From assembly GCF_000186865.1 (NCBI RefSeq), contig NW_008705584.1, positions 383,686 through 447,685 on the forward strand: DNA of 64,000 nucleotides, written 5' to 3'. Source of the stretch: Aureococcus anophagefferens. Its lineage: Eukaryota; Sar; Pelagophyceae; Pelagomonadales; Pelagomonadaceae. How positions within the stretch are numbered: position 1 is the stretch's first letter; each line of letters opens with the position of its first letter. The notes under the pieces are model-generated. The model was not told the origin of the DNA, did no database searches, and was given only the letters and a program-made list of their open reading frames with translations. Shown here piece after piece: positions 23,695-34,568 of the stretch. A program made the position numbers and the translations under genes.

Positions 23695-25512
23695 TATACA
23701 TTTCCTGTGATGTGACACTTGGCGAGCGCTTTGTATTGGATATATCGTTTTAGTCGTATCCCGGGTCCCACATGTTCGCATCCAGATATGAGCTGCATAT
23801 GCGGCAGCCAAAGATTTATGCAAATAATCAACTGAGCCCCAGAGCCTTAGAGCAGAAGTCTATCACGCCGGGGTGTGCGATTTCTTCTCTTGCATTAAAT
23901 TGGAAGTTATCCAAGATGCAAAAATAAATAAGAACAAAGCACCCAAATTTCCCGCCCTGAGAAACTCAAGACCGCTGCTTGTGCGCCTTTGCGCCAGACC
24001 CAATGGGCGCTACCGAGTGCGCGAGATTTGACTCAGGCCCAATTAGAGTCCCTGCTGCGAGAGCCCCTGAACATCCAGGCGCTTCTGGCCACCCATGCAC
24101 TTTCGCGTGCGTCAGAGTGCGTCAGGTCGCCAACCAGGACCCGGTATCCGCCTTGCCCCCGACAAACCAGCAACCTGGACATGAGAAACCCAATGGGACT
24201 TGGCGGCGCTTAAGGTGCCTCATGCCTCAAACGCGGGAAATTCGATGCCTGCCCGGGGCCCCGGAGCCCGCGGAAAATACGACGCTTTCTAGTTTGAACC
24301 CCACCCCCGGGGGGGGGGCTGGCTGATTAAAGCCCCCAGCGCCGGCGTGGCGAAGCCGCTGCGGCACGACAAGTCTAGCCAGCTAGACTCCAAACAGCAC
24401 CAGAGCGACCCCGAGGCGGCGTAGGCCGCTCCATTAGGGCCATAGGGGCTGGGGGGGGGGCTAAACGTGGGTGGCTCCTAGGTTGCGGCAACCAATGCGG
24501 TTTACTGCCGTAATTCGCCGGCAGGTGCAGGTTTACTTGCTTTGCCGGAGGCGTCGCAGGTTTTTCGTTTGCCGCAACTCGATTTGCCGGCGCCGCTAGT
24601 TGCGGGAAACGGCTAGTTTCCGTAGTAAATTGAAGTAAAGTTGCACCTCAACTTGAAGTAAACTCGAAGTAAACCGGCTGCCAAGCCCCTAACACAACCA
24701 GCGCCGTCCTCGCAGGAGGAACCGCGAAGCGCCGTAATATCCGCGCCAATGAAGCGGAGTTGATTTCGGTCGTTCCCGGGCCCGCGCGTCACGCGCGCCG
24801 CGTAGTACGCGGGACGCCACGGCTGTAAAGGGATATAAGCCCTTCACTGTAGACTAGAAAGGTAGATATTTACACTGCCCTACCAACCGGCGGGGATCTA
24901 GTAACACTAAGCAGTGAGCTGCGAACGCAACCCCCAGGCCCCTCGGTCACTAAAAGTGTGCAAGAGAAAGAAAGAAGAAGATACCGCGGGTAGATACAAT
25001 ACTAGCATGATAGTAGTAGAATAATAGTAGAGTAGCGTACTGTACCGCACCCGCGTATCCTCGTACAAAAGATACAAGTGGGCAACTAGGCTGGCATATA
25101 TCCACTGCACTGTGAACCTCAAGCTAGTAAGAGAAGTATACCTTGAAGGGACAATTCCCGCTACACGGCTTGAAGGGCCTCTTCGGCCGCCGAAAAACTG
25201 GCCCGGCAGTAAACTCGCCGGCGGCGAATCACCGGTAAAGTAAAACCGAATAACCTGCCCCTGGACCGTCACAGGTTTTCCCGTAAACCGCAACCTAGGG
25301 CGGCTCCCGCGGCGCGGCCACGCACTCGGGCCACGGTGCGCAGCGCCCGGTGTGTGCTGATGTCGTATTATGGGCGCTTCCGAGTCGGCGACCCACTGTA
25401 ACCCCCCCCCCGTTGGCACGACACCTGGGGGTGCGCCTGGACTAACCATAGCCGGATATAGCTAACAAGAGGACCCGGTGAGCAGCTGCGCTGGCTGCAG
25501 CGGCACCGGAGT
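23695..25512. other. GC-rich repeat-bearing intergenic region
   Basis: No gene recognised. Around 24230-24350 is a relative of the GCGGGAAA-TCGACGCG-TTCTAGTTTG / TAAAGCCCCC element also seen near 41055, 41418 and 49400. A dispersed repeat is at 24937-25177. A long frame on the minus strand (24907-25449) runs through that repeat and is not taken as a gene. Confidence 0.55.
24937..25177. repeat. Dispersed repeat shared with 14040-14216
   Basis: Same order of blocks as the 14-kb copy, with an insertion of about 65 bases (AGATACAATACTAGCATGAT and onward) after the GATACCGC block. Similar enough to suggest recent activity. Confidence 0.75.
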
Positions 25513-27105
25513 CTAATCTGGATCACCGTCGGCTTCGTCGTCTATCTCCTGAGTGATCAATTCCTTTAAGTCACTGAAGCAGCCTTCTTCAAACGACTTG
25601 AGTTCCATGATGCGATTTCGACTCCGATTGTGTTCTTCTTCGCGATACTTCTTGAGCGCAAGTTTAAAAAGCAATTCTTCGTTATGTTTTGCTTCGTCCT
25701 CGCGGCGGTACAATCTTCCTACGTGGATATCGTGAGAGCCTGTGATCGCATTCATGCAAGCATCACGGTCTATTAGCAGTGAGTTAGCCTCATCCGGGAG
25801 ATCTTCAGGTAGTTCCTCCTTGATCGCCTTTTCCAGAAGTTCGTTTACAAGTTGCATAAGATCACGAGTGTAGTTGTTTTCATGTTCTTCCACAAGTCGG
25901 AAGTAGTTCTGCTGGCCATCCAAGCATGCTTGCTTAATCTCGAAATATTTAGTTTCATATTCTCCGATGATTTCTTCACATTGTTCAACTTGCCTCATTT
26001 CTAAGTCCATTAGCGAGCTTATTAAACTACTGAGTGTGGCCTGAAGGGGATCGAGATCGATCAACTCTACGTGTTGCTGAGCTGCTAATAACTTCAGAGA
26101 CCTCTTTTTGGTACGCCCGAAGTCCTCCATCATGTGCACCGACTCACTTGCGTATTTCACACGCAGTCTGTGCAAAGCCAGCTCGAATTGGCTCTGCTCG
26201 TGCCTCTTCTGCTGATCACGGGCCAGGCCTGTCTGTAAGAATAAATCCGAGGCTGACTCAACTTCACTCTGGAATGAATTTATGATGTCACTGATTCCAG
26301 GTAGATGCTTTAGTTTGGCCATTTCTGTATCATCTGCAAACATGTCATCAAAGATAGTTTCGACTGCAGCTAAGTTCGCATCACGTAATTTCAAGGTATG
26401 CTTCGCCGCAGCGAGCTCTCTCGTGGCCTTTTCTTCTTCTAGGGCTTCTTTCTCCTCAACGTCGAGAAGCTCGTCTTGGTATTGTTCTCGAGCTGCAACA
26501 GTCTCGGTCTTCATCACCATGGAATAATCAAGGTACGTGAGATCATTCAGATACGCCAGAACATACATGCGGTACTCGCCTTCTCTAGACACAGGGTTGC
26601 CTTCTAGGTTGAGTAGTTGTAGATTTCTGAAGCAGCGCAGTCTGACAATGCTATCAAGAGCAGTGATATTGTTATTTCCCAGAGATAAACACTGCAGGAT
26701 TTTGCACTGCTCCAACCCTTCGATATCCGTGATCAAATTATTGAATAATGACAAATCTGTGAGCTTTTCTAGCTTCTCCAAACCATCTATTTTAGTGATG
26801 CAGTTGAAAGAGAGATCCAGCCATGTTAAATTAGTTAGGTGGCCTAAGTTGTTTATGGATTTGATAATATTGTTGTCAAGGCACAGCTTTCGGAGCGTCT
26901 GGAAGCCCTGTAGATTATCTATTTTGAGAACGTTTTTGAATGATAAACTTAATTCTGTCGCTTCCGCGACCATATCCGCAAGGGCACTTGCGCTCAACTC
27001 CTTTGTGGTTGCATCCATAGGTGATTTGGTCGATATAGTCTCGCGAAGAGCAGTCGCAATGAGCTCATCATCAATGACTTGGATTTCTTCGTTGTCTGGA
27101 TTCAT
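25513..27105 (-). CDS. DRC3: Dynein regulatory complex subunit 3 (LRR plus coiled coil)
   Basis: Part of the nexin-dynein regulatory complex linking doublet microtubules in motile cilia. A single uninterrupted frame of 530 residues from ATG 27105. Residues about 45-200 are SDS22-type leucine-rich repeats (LRKLCLDNNIIKSINNLGHL, LTWLDLSFNCITKIDGL, LTDLSLFNNLITDIEGLEQC), capped by the LRRcap-like segment NPVSREGEYRMYVLAYL. The rest is predicted coiled coil with many Glu/Lys/Gln. Human DRC3 (LRRC48) has the same architecture and close to the same length (about 520). Divergent from the kinase gene at 27363, with 257 bp between the starts. Lack of introns is unusual beside its neighbours. Confidence 0.88.
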   Translation of the reverse strand: MNPDNEEIQVIDDELIATALRETISTKSPMDATTKELSASALADMVAEATELSLSFKNVLKIDNLQGFQTLRKLCLDNNIIKSINNLGHLTNLTWLDLSFNCITKIDGLEKLEKLTDLSLFNNLITDIEGLEQCKILQCLSLGNNNITALDSIVRLRCFRNLQLLNLEGNPVSREGEYRMYVLAYLNDLTYLDYSMVMKTETVAAREQYQDELLDVEEKEALEEEKATRELAAAKHTLKLRDANLAAVETIFDDMFADDTEMAKLKHLPGISDIINSFQSEVESASDLFLQTGLARDQQKRHEQSQFELALHRLRVKYASESVHMMEDFGRTKKRSLKLLAAQQHVELIDLDPLQATLSSLISSLMDLEMRQVEQCEEIIGEYETKYFEIKQACLDGQQNYFRLVEEHENNYTRDLMQLVNELLEKAIKEELPEDLPDEANSLLIDRDACMNAITGSHDIHVGRLYRREDEAKHNEELLFKLALKKYREEEHNRSRNRIMELKSFEEGCFSDLKELITQEIDDEADGDPD

Positions 27106-27362
27106 ACGCAGCGCCGTTCAGATATACAGGATACCTGCACCCATCATTATAGCCATTCAGCATGGATCCCCCCGCTCCCTGAACTGGCGGGAACCATCCA
27201 CCAGGAGCCTGAGCGCCAGCGCCAGCGCGGCCACCCGAGCCACATCACGACACTCAGAGAGCCCGTCCACAGAGAGCGTAGTTCACGCCCGTAGCTTCGA
27301 CCGCCGGCGGCGTAAATAATTGCCGAATTGAGCCTGGCTAAGTGCTAAATAGATTTTGTGAC
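27106..27362. promoter_or_regulatory. Shared divergent upstream region of DRC3 and the DysF-CDPK gene
   Basis: The two ATGs are 257 bp apart on opposite strands, so both promoters must lie here or inside genes. There is a GC-rich centre (27220-27310) and no obvious TATA box. The regulatory role is inferred from position only. Confidence 0.5.
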
Positions 27363-30300
27363 ATGAATGGCTCGAGCGCGCATTTGGGCCATTTTCCCGC
27401 GGTTCCCTCTCTTCTTCTTCCGATCACACCATTTCTTCACGAAGCTGATACGCTCATGGACACCGTACTGAGTGGCCAGCTGAGCGAGGCGCGTCAACAA
27501 GAGGCGCAGATGGTTGCGTATTATTGCATTTCCCATGCATTGTGGCTGGGACAGAATGTGCACACACCAAACAACGAGTGCGTGGAATTTCTCTGCACCC
27601 TGGCAACATGGCAAGAACGCTTGAAACCTCACCCGGCCCAAATACAACAAGCCTCGCTGGACCAGAATCACGTTTGTGAGTTTTTGGGCTCTGTTGCCAT
27701 ACTTTGTCACGAGCAGCGCGACGACAGCGGCTCGGGAATGCCAAACATGATACCCCCTACCCCTAGAGAGCAATGCTGTATTTCAACGGGCCCAGCGACA
27801 GCATCTCTGGAGATTTTTGAAAACGAGCGACATGCACCTTTTGTTGGTTGGTCTGCTCAGCATCTATTGCCATATGAGCGCGGTCAGTATTCCAACGAAA
27901 CTGGTTCGGTGAGTCATCTAAATGTTCAAATAACCACAGCTCACAATTTTACAAAACTATAGGCAACAATAGACGGGCTTTGCTCCTCATGCAGTGGCAG
28001 ATCTGCGCTTTATTCAATAGACTCACCTCCCCTGGATGACTTTGTATGGGATGGAGAATGGTCTATTGATCTCATGTACACAGCATGTGATCAAAATGGA
28101 TGGAGCTATGGACTGTCTTGGTGGATGCTCGCATTAAGATTACGGCAGGGCAATTCTTTAGCTGGACCAGGAATGGCACTTGTAAGACGCCGCAAATGGA
28201 TTCGTCACCTTCGTGCGTCTGCCGGTGGAAATTTACCGGCCGCAATCGATGGGGCTCCGCATTTGCAGTCGCTTGAAATGAGAAACGGTTCTAGAAATCA
28301 ACAATCCAGCTGTCGCAGTCATGCTGCCGCGGCTGCAGCGATGTCTGTTTGTGCCATGCCTGCGACGATGACCATATGCTCTCAATCATCGGTTGACGAT
28401 ATTGAACAACTATCTGACACGGCATCTAGGTCGACAACTCATGTTTCTGGGCATGCGAGGAGTCCCAGTTTGCTCCTACCACGGGCTCCTTCGCCACCTC
28501 CACCAGAATTGCCACTTGAGGCGCGAAATGTATTGACCACGCATGCGCTGCATGCGATCAAACTCGCAGAAGACATGATGCAGCATTCTGATCCTCTACA
28601 CATGAGAAGATGGTTCCACGCTGCAGCAGTCTATTTTGAGGTCATTCGCAGCTTCGGTGATCTTACTCCTGAGCTAGACACCCAACGCCAGCGGGTGCGA
28701 AAGTTGGCCCGTCTCTGTTCGCATCTCCATGAAAATTGCGTCGCTGAACATGATGCCGTGAGCCGACGTGTCACCGATGTTTATGATCTTCCCGCTGATC
28801 GCGTTTTAGGAAGAGGTTCATATGGGACAGTTTGTCTTGCTATTCATCGTGCAACACGTGAGGAATTTGCCTGTAAAGTACTCAGCATCAATCGTGTCGG
28901 GCCGCAATACGTTGACAAACTGCATGCTGAAATTTCGTCCATGCGCCAATTGGACCACCCCAACGTCTTGCGTCTGCGCGAAGTTTTCTTCGGGCGTCGT
29001 AAGATATATCTCATCATGGACTTGTGCACTGGCGGGGAGCTATTCGAGCTAGTGAACACATCTATCGAGCATCGTTCAGAAAAGTGTGCCACTTGTTTCA
29101 TGGCCGAAATGCTCTCTGCTGTACAGTATCTTCACGATAACGGTGTTGTGCATCGGGATCTCAAGCTTGAAAATTGGCTTTTTGAGCATCGAGCCGGGTC
29201 TCACCTCAAACTGATAGATTTCGGTCTTGCCCGACATTTCCTCGGGCATGAACGAATTCATGGTGCTGTAGGAAGCATGTACTATGTTGCTCCTGAGGTC
29301 CTCCGAGGTTCATACGATGCGCGCTGTGATCTATGGTCACTGGGAGTTATTGCTTATATGCTCGTCTCAGGAGCGCCGCCTTTTTGGGGCAAGGATGACC
29401 GCGATATTCGTCGGAATATCTTGGCCGGGCGTTGGGAATTCCCGCCGCAGTTCTTTGCTGGGGTTTCACCTGTGTCAAAAGATTTCATTGCAAGACTATT
29501 AACACATGACCCCGACATGCGGATGAGCGCATCAGATGCTCTTGTGCACCCATGGTTGACTACAAACCTGAGTTCAAAGGACCTTCGCATGTTACCACGT
29601 TGGCAGTGTGACGAACTTCTTGGAACTTTACGAGGGTTCGCAGGAACCACTCCTCTGCAGAAAGTTGTACTAGCAGTAGCCGCTTTTCATCTCACGCCGC
29701 CCCAGGTAGCAAATATGAGAGAGTTGTTTGCGTTCATAGATGTTGATCGCTCTGGAACCATCTCATTTTCTGAACTAGCTCAGGCCGTGCGTGACCTCTC
29801 ATCCATCTCTAGAGAGCCGGAAGTTATCCCTGGTGGTGATCACCCTCAGAATAATCTAAGAACGGAAACAGACGAATGCCAATTAAAGGAACTCTTCAAT
29901 GCGGTTGACATCTCCCGATCATCTCAGATTAATTTCACAGAATTTCTTGCAGCAACTTTGTGGCAACGAATTCAGCTCGATGAAAAACACGTCCGGCATG
30001 TTTTTGACACACTGGATATGAATGGAAACGAACGTTTGAATGCGGCATCCATTAAATCTCTGGTGGGTATTGATTACGATGATGAAGAGGTAGATCAATT
30101 AATAGCAGAGGCTGATTCAAATGGAGATGGGTATCTAGACTATGATGATTTTTTACGCGCTTGGCGGTCCACAGCCCTTCAGACACATCATTCATTATCA
30201 CAGAATCATCACATGGGTTTAAACGGTGTCGCGACTGTGGTGCATGCAATCGCCCACTGGAGGGTGCCACCGCGGCATGTAGAACTCAAGAACGAGAGGC

Positions 30301-30383
30301 CCCTGGCGTTCGATGAGCAAGTTGGCGCGTTTGATGATCAATCTGACGGAGGCAGAGGAGTGCACAATAATAGCAACGGGTAA
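27363..30383 (+). CDS. Dysferlin-domain calcium-dependent protein kinase (DysF + kinase + EF hands)
   Basis: Two exons (27363-27908 and 27963-30383) give 988 residues. Near residue 150 is a DysF-N signature: FENERHAPFVGW, then LLPYERGQYSNETGS at the exon end. Exon 2 carries DysF-C: FVWDGEWSIDLMYTACD, NGWSYGLSWWM, VRRRKWIRHLR. After a Ser/Pro-rich linker comes a full Ser/Thr kinase: GRGSYGTV loop, FACKVL lysine, HRDLKLEN, DFGLAR, APEVLRGSYDARCDLWSLGV. Then four EF-hand positions: DVDRSGTISFSE and DSNGDGYLDYDD look canonical, DISRSSQINFTE acceptable, DMNGNERLNAAS lacks the final acidic residue. Kinase plus EF hands is the CDPK layout of plants and protists. The DysF domain, usual in ferlins and Pex23-type peroxins, would add membrane or organelle targeting (inference). 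Start ATG 27363; upstream frame has no ATG. Confidence 0.88.
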
Positions 30384-31120
30384 GAGGCACACGGCGGCCC
30401 AAGGTAAAAAGGCTCCAACTTGAAGCAGGGCAAAGGCGATCAGGCCCGTGAGCGAAATATTATGCTTTCTAGGTCCTGGCAACGTATTGTCCAGCTGGCC
30501 AGTGGCCAATAAATGCCCCGCGTACCAGAGGCTCGATATCCAGCCCGGCATCTCGTGTAGCTTCGATGCCAGGAAGCTACATAGCTCCAATGGAAAGGGG
30601 CGAGAAGCGTTCGATAGCATTCGGTGGTCTTCCGTCCGGGGGGCGGGCGCTCGGGGCAGACCAGTTCAAATTGAGCCAGTACCACTCGTGGGGTGACTCC
30701 TAGATCAGCCCGAGATCAGCCCAGCCAACCCACACTGGTCAAGTAGCAGGAGCGGTCCCCGGACTACAGAGAATCCAGCACAGTTTGATGGGAGGTAGGT
30801 AGCTGGGTAGTACGGCCCCGAGGTGCCCTAAATGAAGACTTCGAAGTATTTCAAAGGGCCGGCCCCCTGGTCCCTGGGGTCCCGTTCGTTGCCACCTCGC
30901 CGAACCCCGGGCCGCGGAAATACGACGCGTTCTCGTTTGTGGGGGAATTGCTGTAGCTTAGTGGCTCGCTGCGAACATTTTTGGAGCACTGGCAGTGGAA
31001 AGTATCCGGGGTCCTGAGACCCGATGGCAAATATGTAGTCACTGTGATTTATTGAGGCGGTTTGGCGAGATTTATGCGGTGTCAACAGGGGTAGCTGAGC
31101 CGGGTTCAACAGATTCGAGC
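30384..31120. other. Intergenic region
   Basis: No gene recognised. GCGGAAATACGACGCGTTCT near 30914 resembles the dispersed GC-rich element at 24270, 41055 and 49400. The right end abuts the LTR-like repeat at 31121. Confidence 0.5.
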
Positions 31121-31443
31121 TAACGAGATAGTAAACTCCGACACGGGGAGGCAGCCTAGTGGGGCTGCCCTGCCGTGTGAGGGTGAACTATCGAGGTTAC
31201 GCAGTGGCGGTACACCGGCGTCTCTGTTTTCCTCACGTCACCTCAGCTGCCGTAGTATACGGGGGCTGGGGCTACTGGACGAACGGGCAGAGGACCTGCC
31301 TCACTAGGTCCAGGAAGACTCTCCGTCTATTACACTGCGGGAAGCAACTATAACAGGGTTAGAAAGTATTAAGGAGGGGAAGGAAGTTGGGTGGCTCTGT
31401 ACCAGCGAGCCACTAGGGAGATACAAAACTCTCTATCTCTCTA
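31121..31443 (-). repeat. LTR-like repeat (3' LTR of a copia element)
   Basis: About 323 bp nearly identical to 50515-50836: TAACGAGATAGTAAACTCCG, GTGAACTATCGAGG, GCAGTGGCGGTACACCGGCG, GACTCTCCGTCTATTAC and CCAGCGAGCCACTAGGGAGA occur in the same order. On the minus strand it directly follows the copia RNase H tail (stop codon at 31441-31443), as expected for a 3' LTR. Ends do not show the usual TG...CA, so exact borders are uncertain. Confidence 0.75.
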
Positions 31444-31956
31444 CTTGCCCTGCGGCTCTCGACCCGTGACGGCGTCCATGGCCCGGGCGAATCGACCGGG
31501 CGCATCCGCCGCGGTCAGGCCATTCGCTGGGTTCACCTCAGTGCTAACATAGAGGATCTTGACGCCGTCGCAGTCGAGCATGTCGTAGCAGAAGGCCGCG
31601 GTCGAAAAAAGCTCCTGCGGACGCGCCTGGGAGGCGCGTCCGCAGGAGTCGTCGCCCCTCCGGGGCTCCGAAAACAGACCCTTCACCAAGGTACGTGGTA
31701 CGGCCGCTACGCGGCCGTGCTTCCCCTGTGTGCGCCACAAGCTGCCGTCAAGCTTCAAGTTGGTGTGCAGTCCAGGCTTGTGCACAGATACCCTTGAAGT
31801 ACCCTCTCCTTCTGCACTAGTAGCACCCAGCACAGCCAAGCCGATCATGGTGTGCCTGGACAGCAGCATGCCACAGCTAAAAGGCACAGCGCACAACCAG
31901 AAAGCCGAATGGCGCTTAACTTCAAGTTGGGGACTATAATATATAGCAGCCACCAT
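31441..31956 (-). pseudogene. Copia RNase H C-terminal remnant with foldback insertion
   Basis: The last 55 or so codons read LFSTAAFCYDMLDCDGVKI, then LYVSTEVNPANGLTA, matching the copia tail at 4207 (VPSKFNPANTLTA). The upstream part of the open frame shows no RNase H motif and contains a 17-bp perfect hairpin (31612-31648), so the original pol sequence is lost or replaced. Adjacent LTR at 31121-31443. Non-functional relic. Confidence 0.65.
31612..31648. repeat. Perfect 17-bp stem, 3-nt loop
   Basis: CTCCTGCGGACGCGCCT, loop GGG, then the exact complement. A strong hairpin inside the retroelement remnant; a shorter GC-rich hairpin lies near 31700. Confidence 0.9.
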
Positions 31957-31991
31957 GGGTTTAGCGCACTGACCTGGACTAGATGCGCCCG

Positions 31992-34313
31992 CTAGATGCG
32001 CCGTCGAAGGCCGTTGTTACTCAAGTCAACTACCAGTGGCAGAGTTCCTGTCAGCATTTTAGGGTTTTGATCGTCGATCCCTGGCGTATTCTCCCGAAGT
32101 TGCTTCAAAACAAGCAGAGGCTTAATCGCGCCTCTACCATGCTCGCGCCACCCACAGATGACTGAATCTCCCATGTGTCCATCGAGTAAATATCCCCAAC
32201 CTGCTGGCGATGTTACCGAAAGAACGGTCGGATTGCCATTAACACCACGGACCAATGCGAGCATGCCTACTCTTGAAATTCTGTTGTGCTGTAAATCCAC
32301 ATTCGCCAAAACAGGAGAGAAAGGAATGAGATGCATGGCGATCGAAGAGGCAGCTAGATCACCTAAGGCATTGTGGTGTAGAATGAGATGCGAGAGTAAA
32401 TTTGGAATTGTTAGAGCCGGGAATCCCAGCATATCTTGCATGTGAAAGAACTGAGTTGCAGGCAAAACCTGTCGGTCATGAAGCGCAACACCCCTGGCGC
32501 GTATGCGACTCTTTTGCTTTTTGTTTGTCGCCAAAAGTAAATGCAAAATTTGGAGAAAAGAATTATCATCCAGATACAGTGATGACAGTTCGAGGTGTAC
32601 AAGATGGGTTCCCCTGAGCTTTGTCGTATGAGAACAAATCGAGCAAATGTATTGTAATGCTGCTCTCCACTTGGCAGAAACTTCAGTCTCATCTCTGGCG
32701 GCGAAAAGGTGCGCCATCTCCTTGGTTTGGGTAACTGCTACAGCGTCAAATGACACTGAAGGCTCAACACACTTTCTGGCAGAATCAACACAACGCACGG
32801 TTGTGGCTACCTCAGCAAGTTTATTAGCAATAATCTCCTCGGCCACGGCTGTCCTCATCCGCCGCCCCAAATTTGCTGGAGAAATTTCAGCATTTTCGTT
32901 GCCCATTTTTATTTTAGTACTCAGCGCAATATCTGCTATGTGAGAAGCTAACCCACGAAAACCAAGCCGCTCAACCAGTCCAACACCTTCTATATCAGTG
33001 GGGTCAGCTGGCGCAAGATCCCAGTGTACGGCATCATGAAGTTTTTGAGAAGCTGGTGCTCTTCTTGCAGCTATAATGCGATTGGTAAAGTCCCTGCTGG
33101 GCAAAACCTTGGCATCTGCACATCTCAAAAGGTAGTAAATGTGTTCAAGCTGTTTCTCAGCCCGACCTCTCAGATCCAGTGGTTTCTGTTTTGCTGTCAT
33201 ACGAGATCCTGCGAGAAGGTACTGTATTGCCATATGAGCATCACGTATTGATGCAAGCAGTAGAGTTCGCTCACGTTGCCAGCAAGTTCTCACAGAAGCA
33301 GCGATTTGAAGCTGGTGCTCCAGAAATAGACATCGCAGGCGCAGGGCCTTGAAAATGTGGTCTGTACGAATCTTGGCACTTTTCGCACACGCTAATTTAC
33401 GCGTAATAATAGGCGTATCTGCTGCCAGGGAAACAATGGAGGCAGAGTGTGATGCGAGGTGGCTCTTTTCTTCTGCAGTTCTTTCTCGCACCTTTATGGT
33501 CTTGTGTGCTGCGCGCTTCTCTATGTGCAATCGTCTCTCTGCCTTCACGAGTGCGTTCTCTAGGCGCTTTCTCGCGTGCCGTTCGTTAATCAATTGAGTT
33601 TGGTAGTGTGCTTGCTTCTTCAGAGCAGCGGTTCGCTCCTTTTCAGCAGCGAAAAATTTGCTCGTTTTGCCAAAAGATTCGTGCGTTTTCTCTGACGTGG
33701 CCTTCACCGTCAAAAGTTGTCCCATTCTCTCTGCTTCTCTTCTCGCAGACAAGGTTTCATGAGCAGCCTCATCACGTTCTTTAGACAGAATTGTAAGCTG
33801 CTGGCGCAGCGAAAGTAGTTCCTGCCTGATGTCAGATATTTGTCGTCGGAGTTGATCTGCATCGTGTTTCTGAGTACCGATCTCTGCGAGTAAAGCAGCA
33901 AACTTGTTTGACTTATTCAGGATTATGGCCCTTTCAGTCTCTGCAGCAGAACATTTTGAAACATTAAGTTCCATTCTAGCAGTGACATGAGCTTCAGCAT
34001 TAGAAGCTGCTTCGTGTCTTGCCGCGTCCCGTTCTTTAGTGCGCAAATCTACCACACGAAGTGTTGCTTCATGGTCCTTTCGGGCAATCTCTGCTGCGGT
34101 TCGCCATGAAATCAATTGCTCCCTCATAGAGCGTAATTCACAATTACACTGGTGTCTCAGCAACGTGTCGTCCGCATTTAAGAGCTGTTTCGCTCTGGCC
34201 AGTAATCGCCGTGTAACATTCAATTCGTCACTCCATAGTCGACTCTGCCTCATGAAGACTCTTCGTTCGTATAGATCATCGACCTCATTTTGTTCTAGCG
34301 AGCTAGGAGACAT
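31992..34313 (-). CDS. Coiled-coil protein with C-terminal leucine-rich-repeat-like region
   Basis: Not recognised. A single frame of 773 residues from ATG 34313. Residues about 10-290 are strongly heptad-like, charged coiled coil (ARAKQLLNADDTLLRHQ, KERDAARHEAASNAEAHV, ALVKAERRLHIEKRAAHK). A mixed middle region follows (EGVGLVERLGFRGLASHI). The last third has RNI/LRR-like strands: LVHLELSSLYLDDNSFLQIL, LSHLILHHNALGDLAASSI, VLANVDLQHNRISRVGMLAL, and a final LPLVVDLSNNGLRRR. Such coiled-coil plus LRR combinations are common in cilium and basal-body proteins, and DRC3 and CFAP251 lie in the same window. A flagellar role is therefore plausible but only an inference. No introns seen. Confidence 0.7.
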   Translation of the reverse strand: MSPSSLEQNEVDDLYERRVFMRQSRLWSDELNVTRRLLARAKQLLNADDTLLRHQCNCELRSMREQLISWRTAAEIARKDHEATLRVVDLRTKERDAARHEAASNAEAHVTARMELNVSKCSAAETERAIILNKSNKFAALLAEIGTQKHDADQLRRQISDIRQELLSLRQQLTILSKERDEAAHETLSARREAERMGQLLTVKATSEKTHESFGKTSKFFAAEKERTAALKKQAHYQTQLINERHARKRLENALVKAERRLHIEKRAAHKTIKVRERTAEEKSHLASHSASIVSLAADTPIITRKLACAKSAKIRTDHIFKALRLRCLFLEHQLQIAASVRTCWQRERTLLLASIRDAHMAIQYLLAGSRMTAKQKPLDLRGRAEKQLEHIYYLLRCADAKVLPSRDFTNRIIAARRAPASQKLHDAVHWDLAPADPTDIEGVGLVERLGFRGLASHIADIALSTKIKMGNENAEISPANLGRRMRTAVAEEIIANKLAEVATTVRCVDSARKCVEPSVSFDAVAVTQTKEMAHLFAARDETEVSAKWRAALQYICSICSHTTKLRGTHLVHLELSSLYLDDNSFLQILHLLLATNKKQKSRIRARGVALHDRQVLPATQFFHMQDMLGFPALTIPNLLSHLILHHNALGDLAASSIAMHLIPFSPVLANVDLQHNRISRVGMLALVRGVNGNPTVLSVTSPAGWGYLLDGHMGDSVICGWREHGRGAIKPLLVLKQLRENTPGIDDQNPKMLTGTLPLVVDLSNNGLRRRI

Positions 34314-34410
34314 CACAGAAGCTCAGGGCTGCCTGGTCAAATCTTGGATTCGACAACAGCTGTCTTTGGTCTAGCTAGCTAGAGGGGCACTGCAGCGCCC
34401 GAAGAGCGAT

Positions 34411-34539
34411 TCCTGTCTTCGTATATTATAATGACCTCGCTGACAATTTATCTGTGCGGTACCGTGCCTGAGTCTACGCTCATGTGCTACGGGAGTAGCC
34501 TCCTTCTTAAGTCAGTTCTAGCACCCACTTAAACGGCCT
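34411..34539. repeat. Dispersed repeat, copy 2
   Basis: TCCTGTCTTCGTATATTATA, ACCTCGCTGACAATTTATCT, GCGGTACCGTGCCTGAGTCT, GTAGCCTCCTTCTTAAGTCA. Same family and orientation as 20215-20385 and 52660-52795. Confidence 0.8.
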
Positions 34540-34568
34540 GAACAAATAATGAGCAACCAATATCCAAG

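Noticed and set aside
24907..25449. 180-residue open frame on the minus strand
   Set aside because: Half of it is the dispersed repeat also present at 14040-14216, and no domain or normal codon pattern is seen.
26537..27319. 260-residue plus-strand frame
   Set aside because: Antisense shadow of DRC3, which has clear LRRs on the minus strand.
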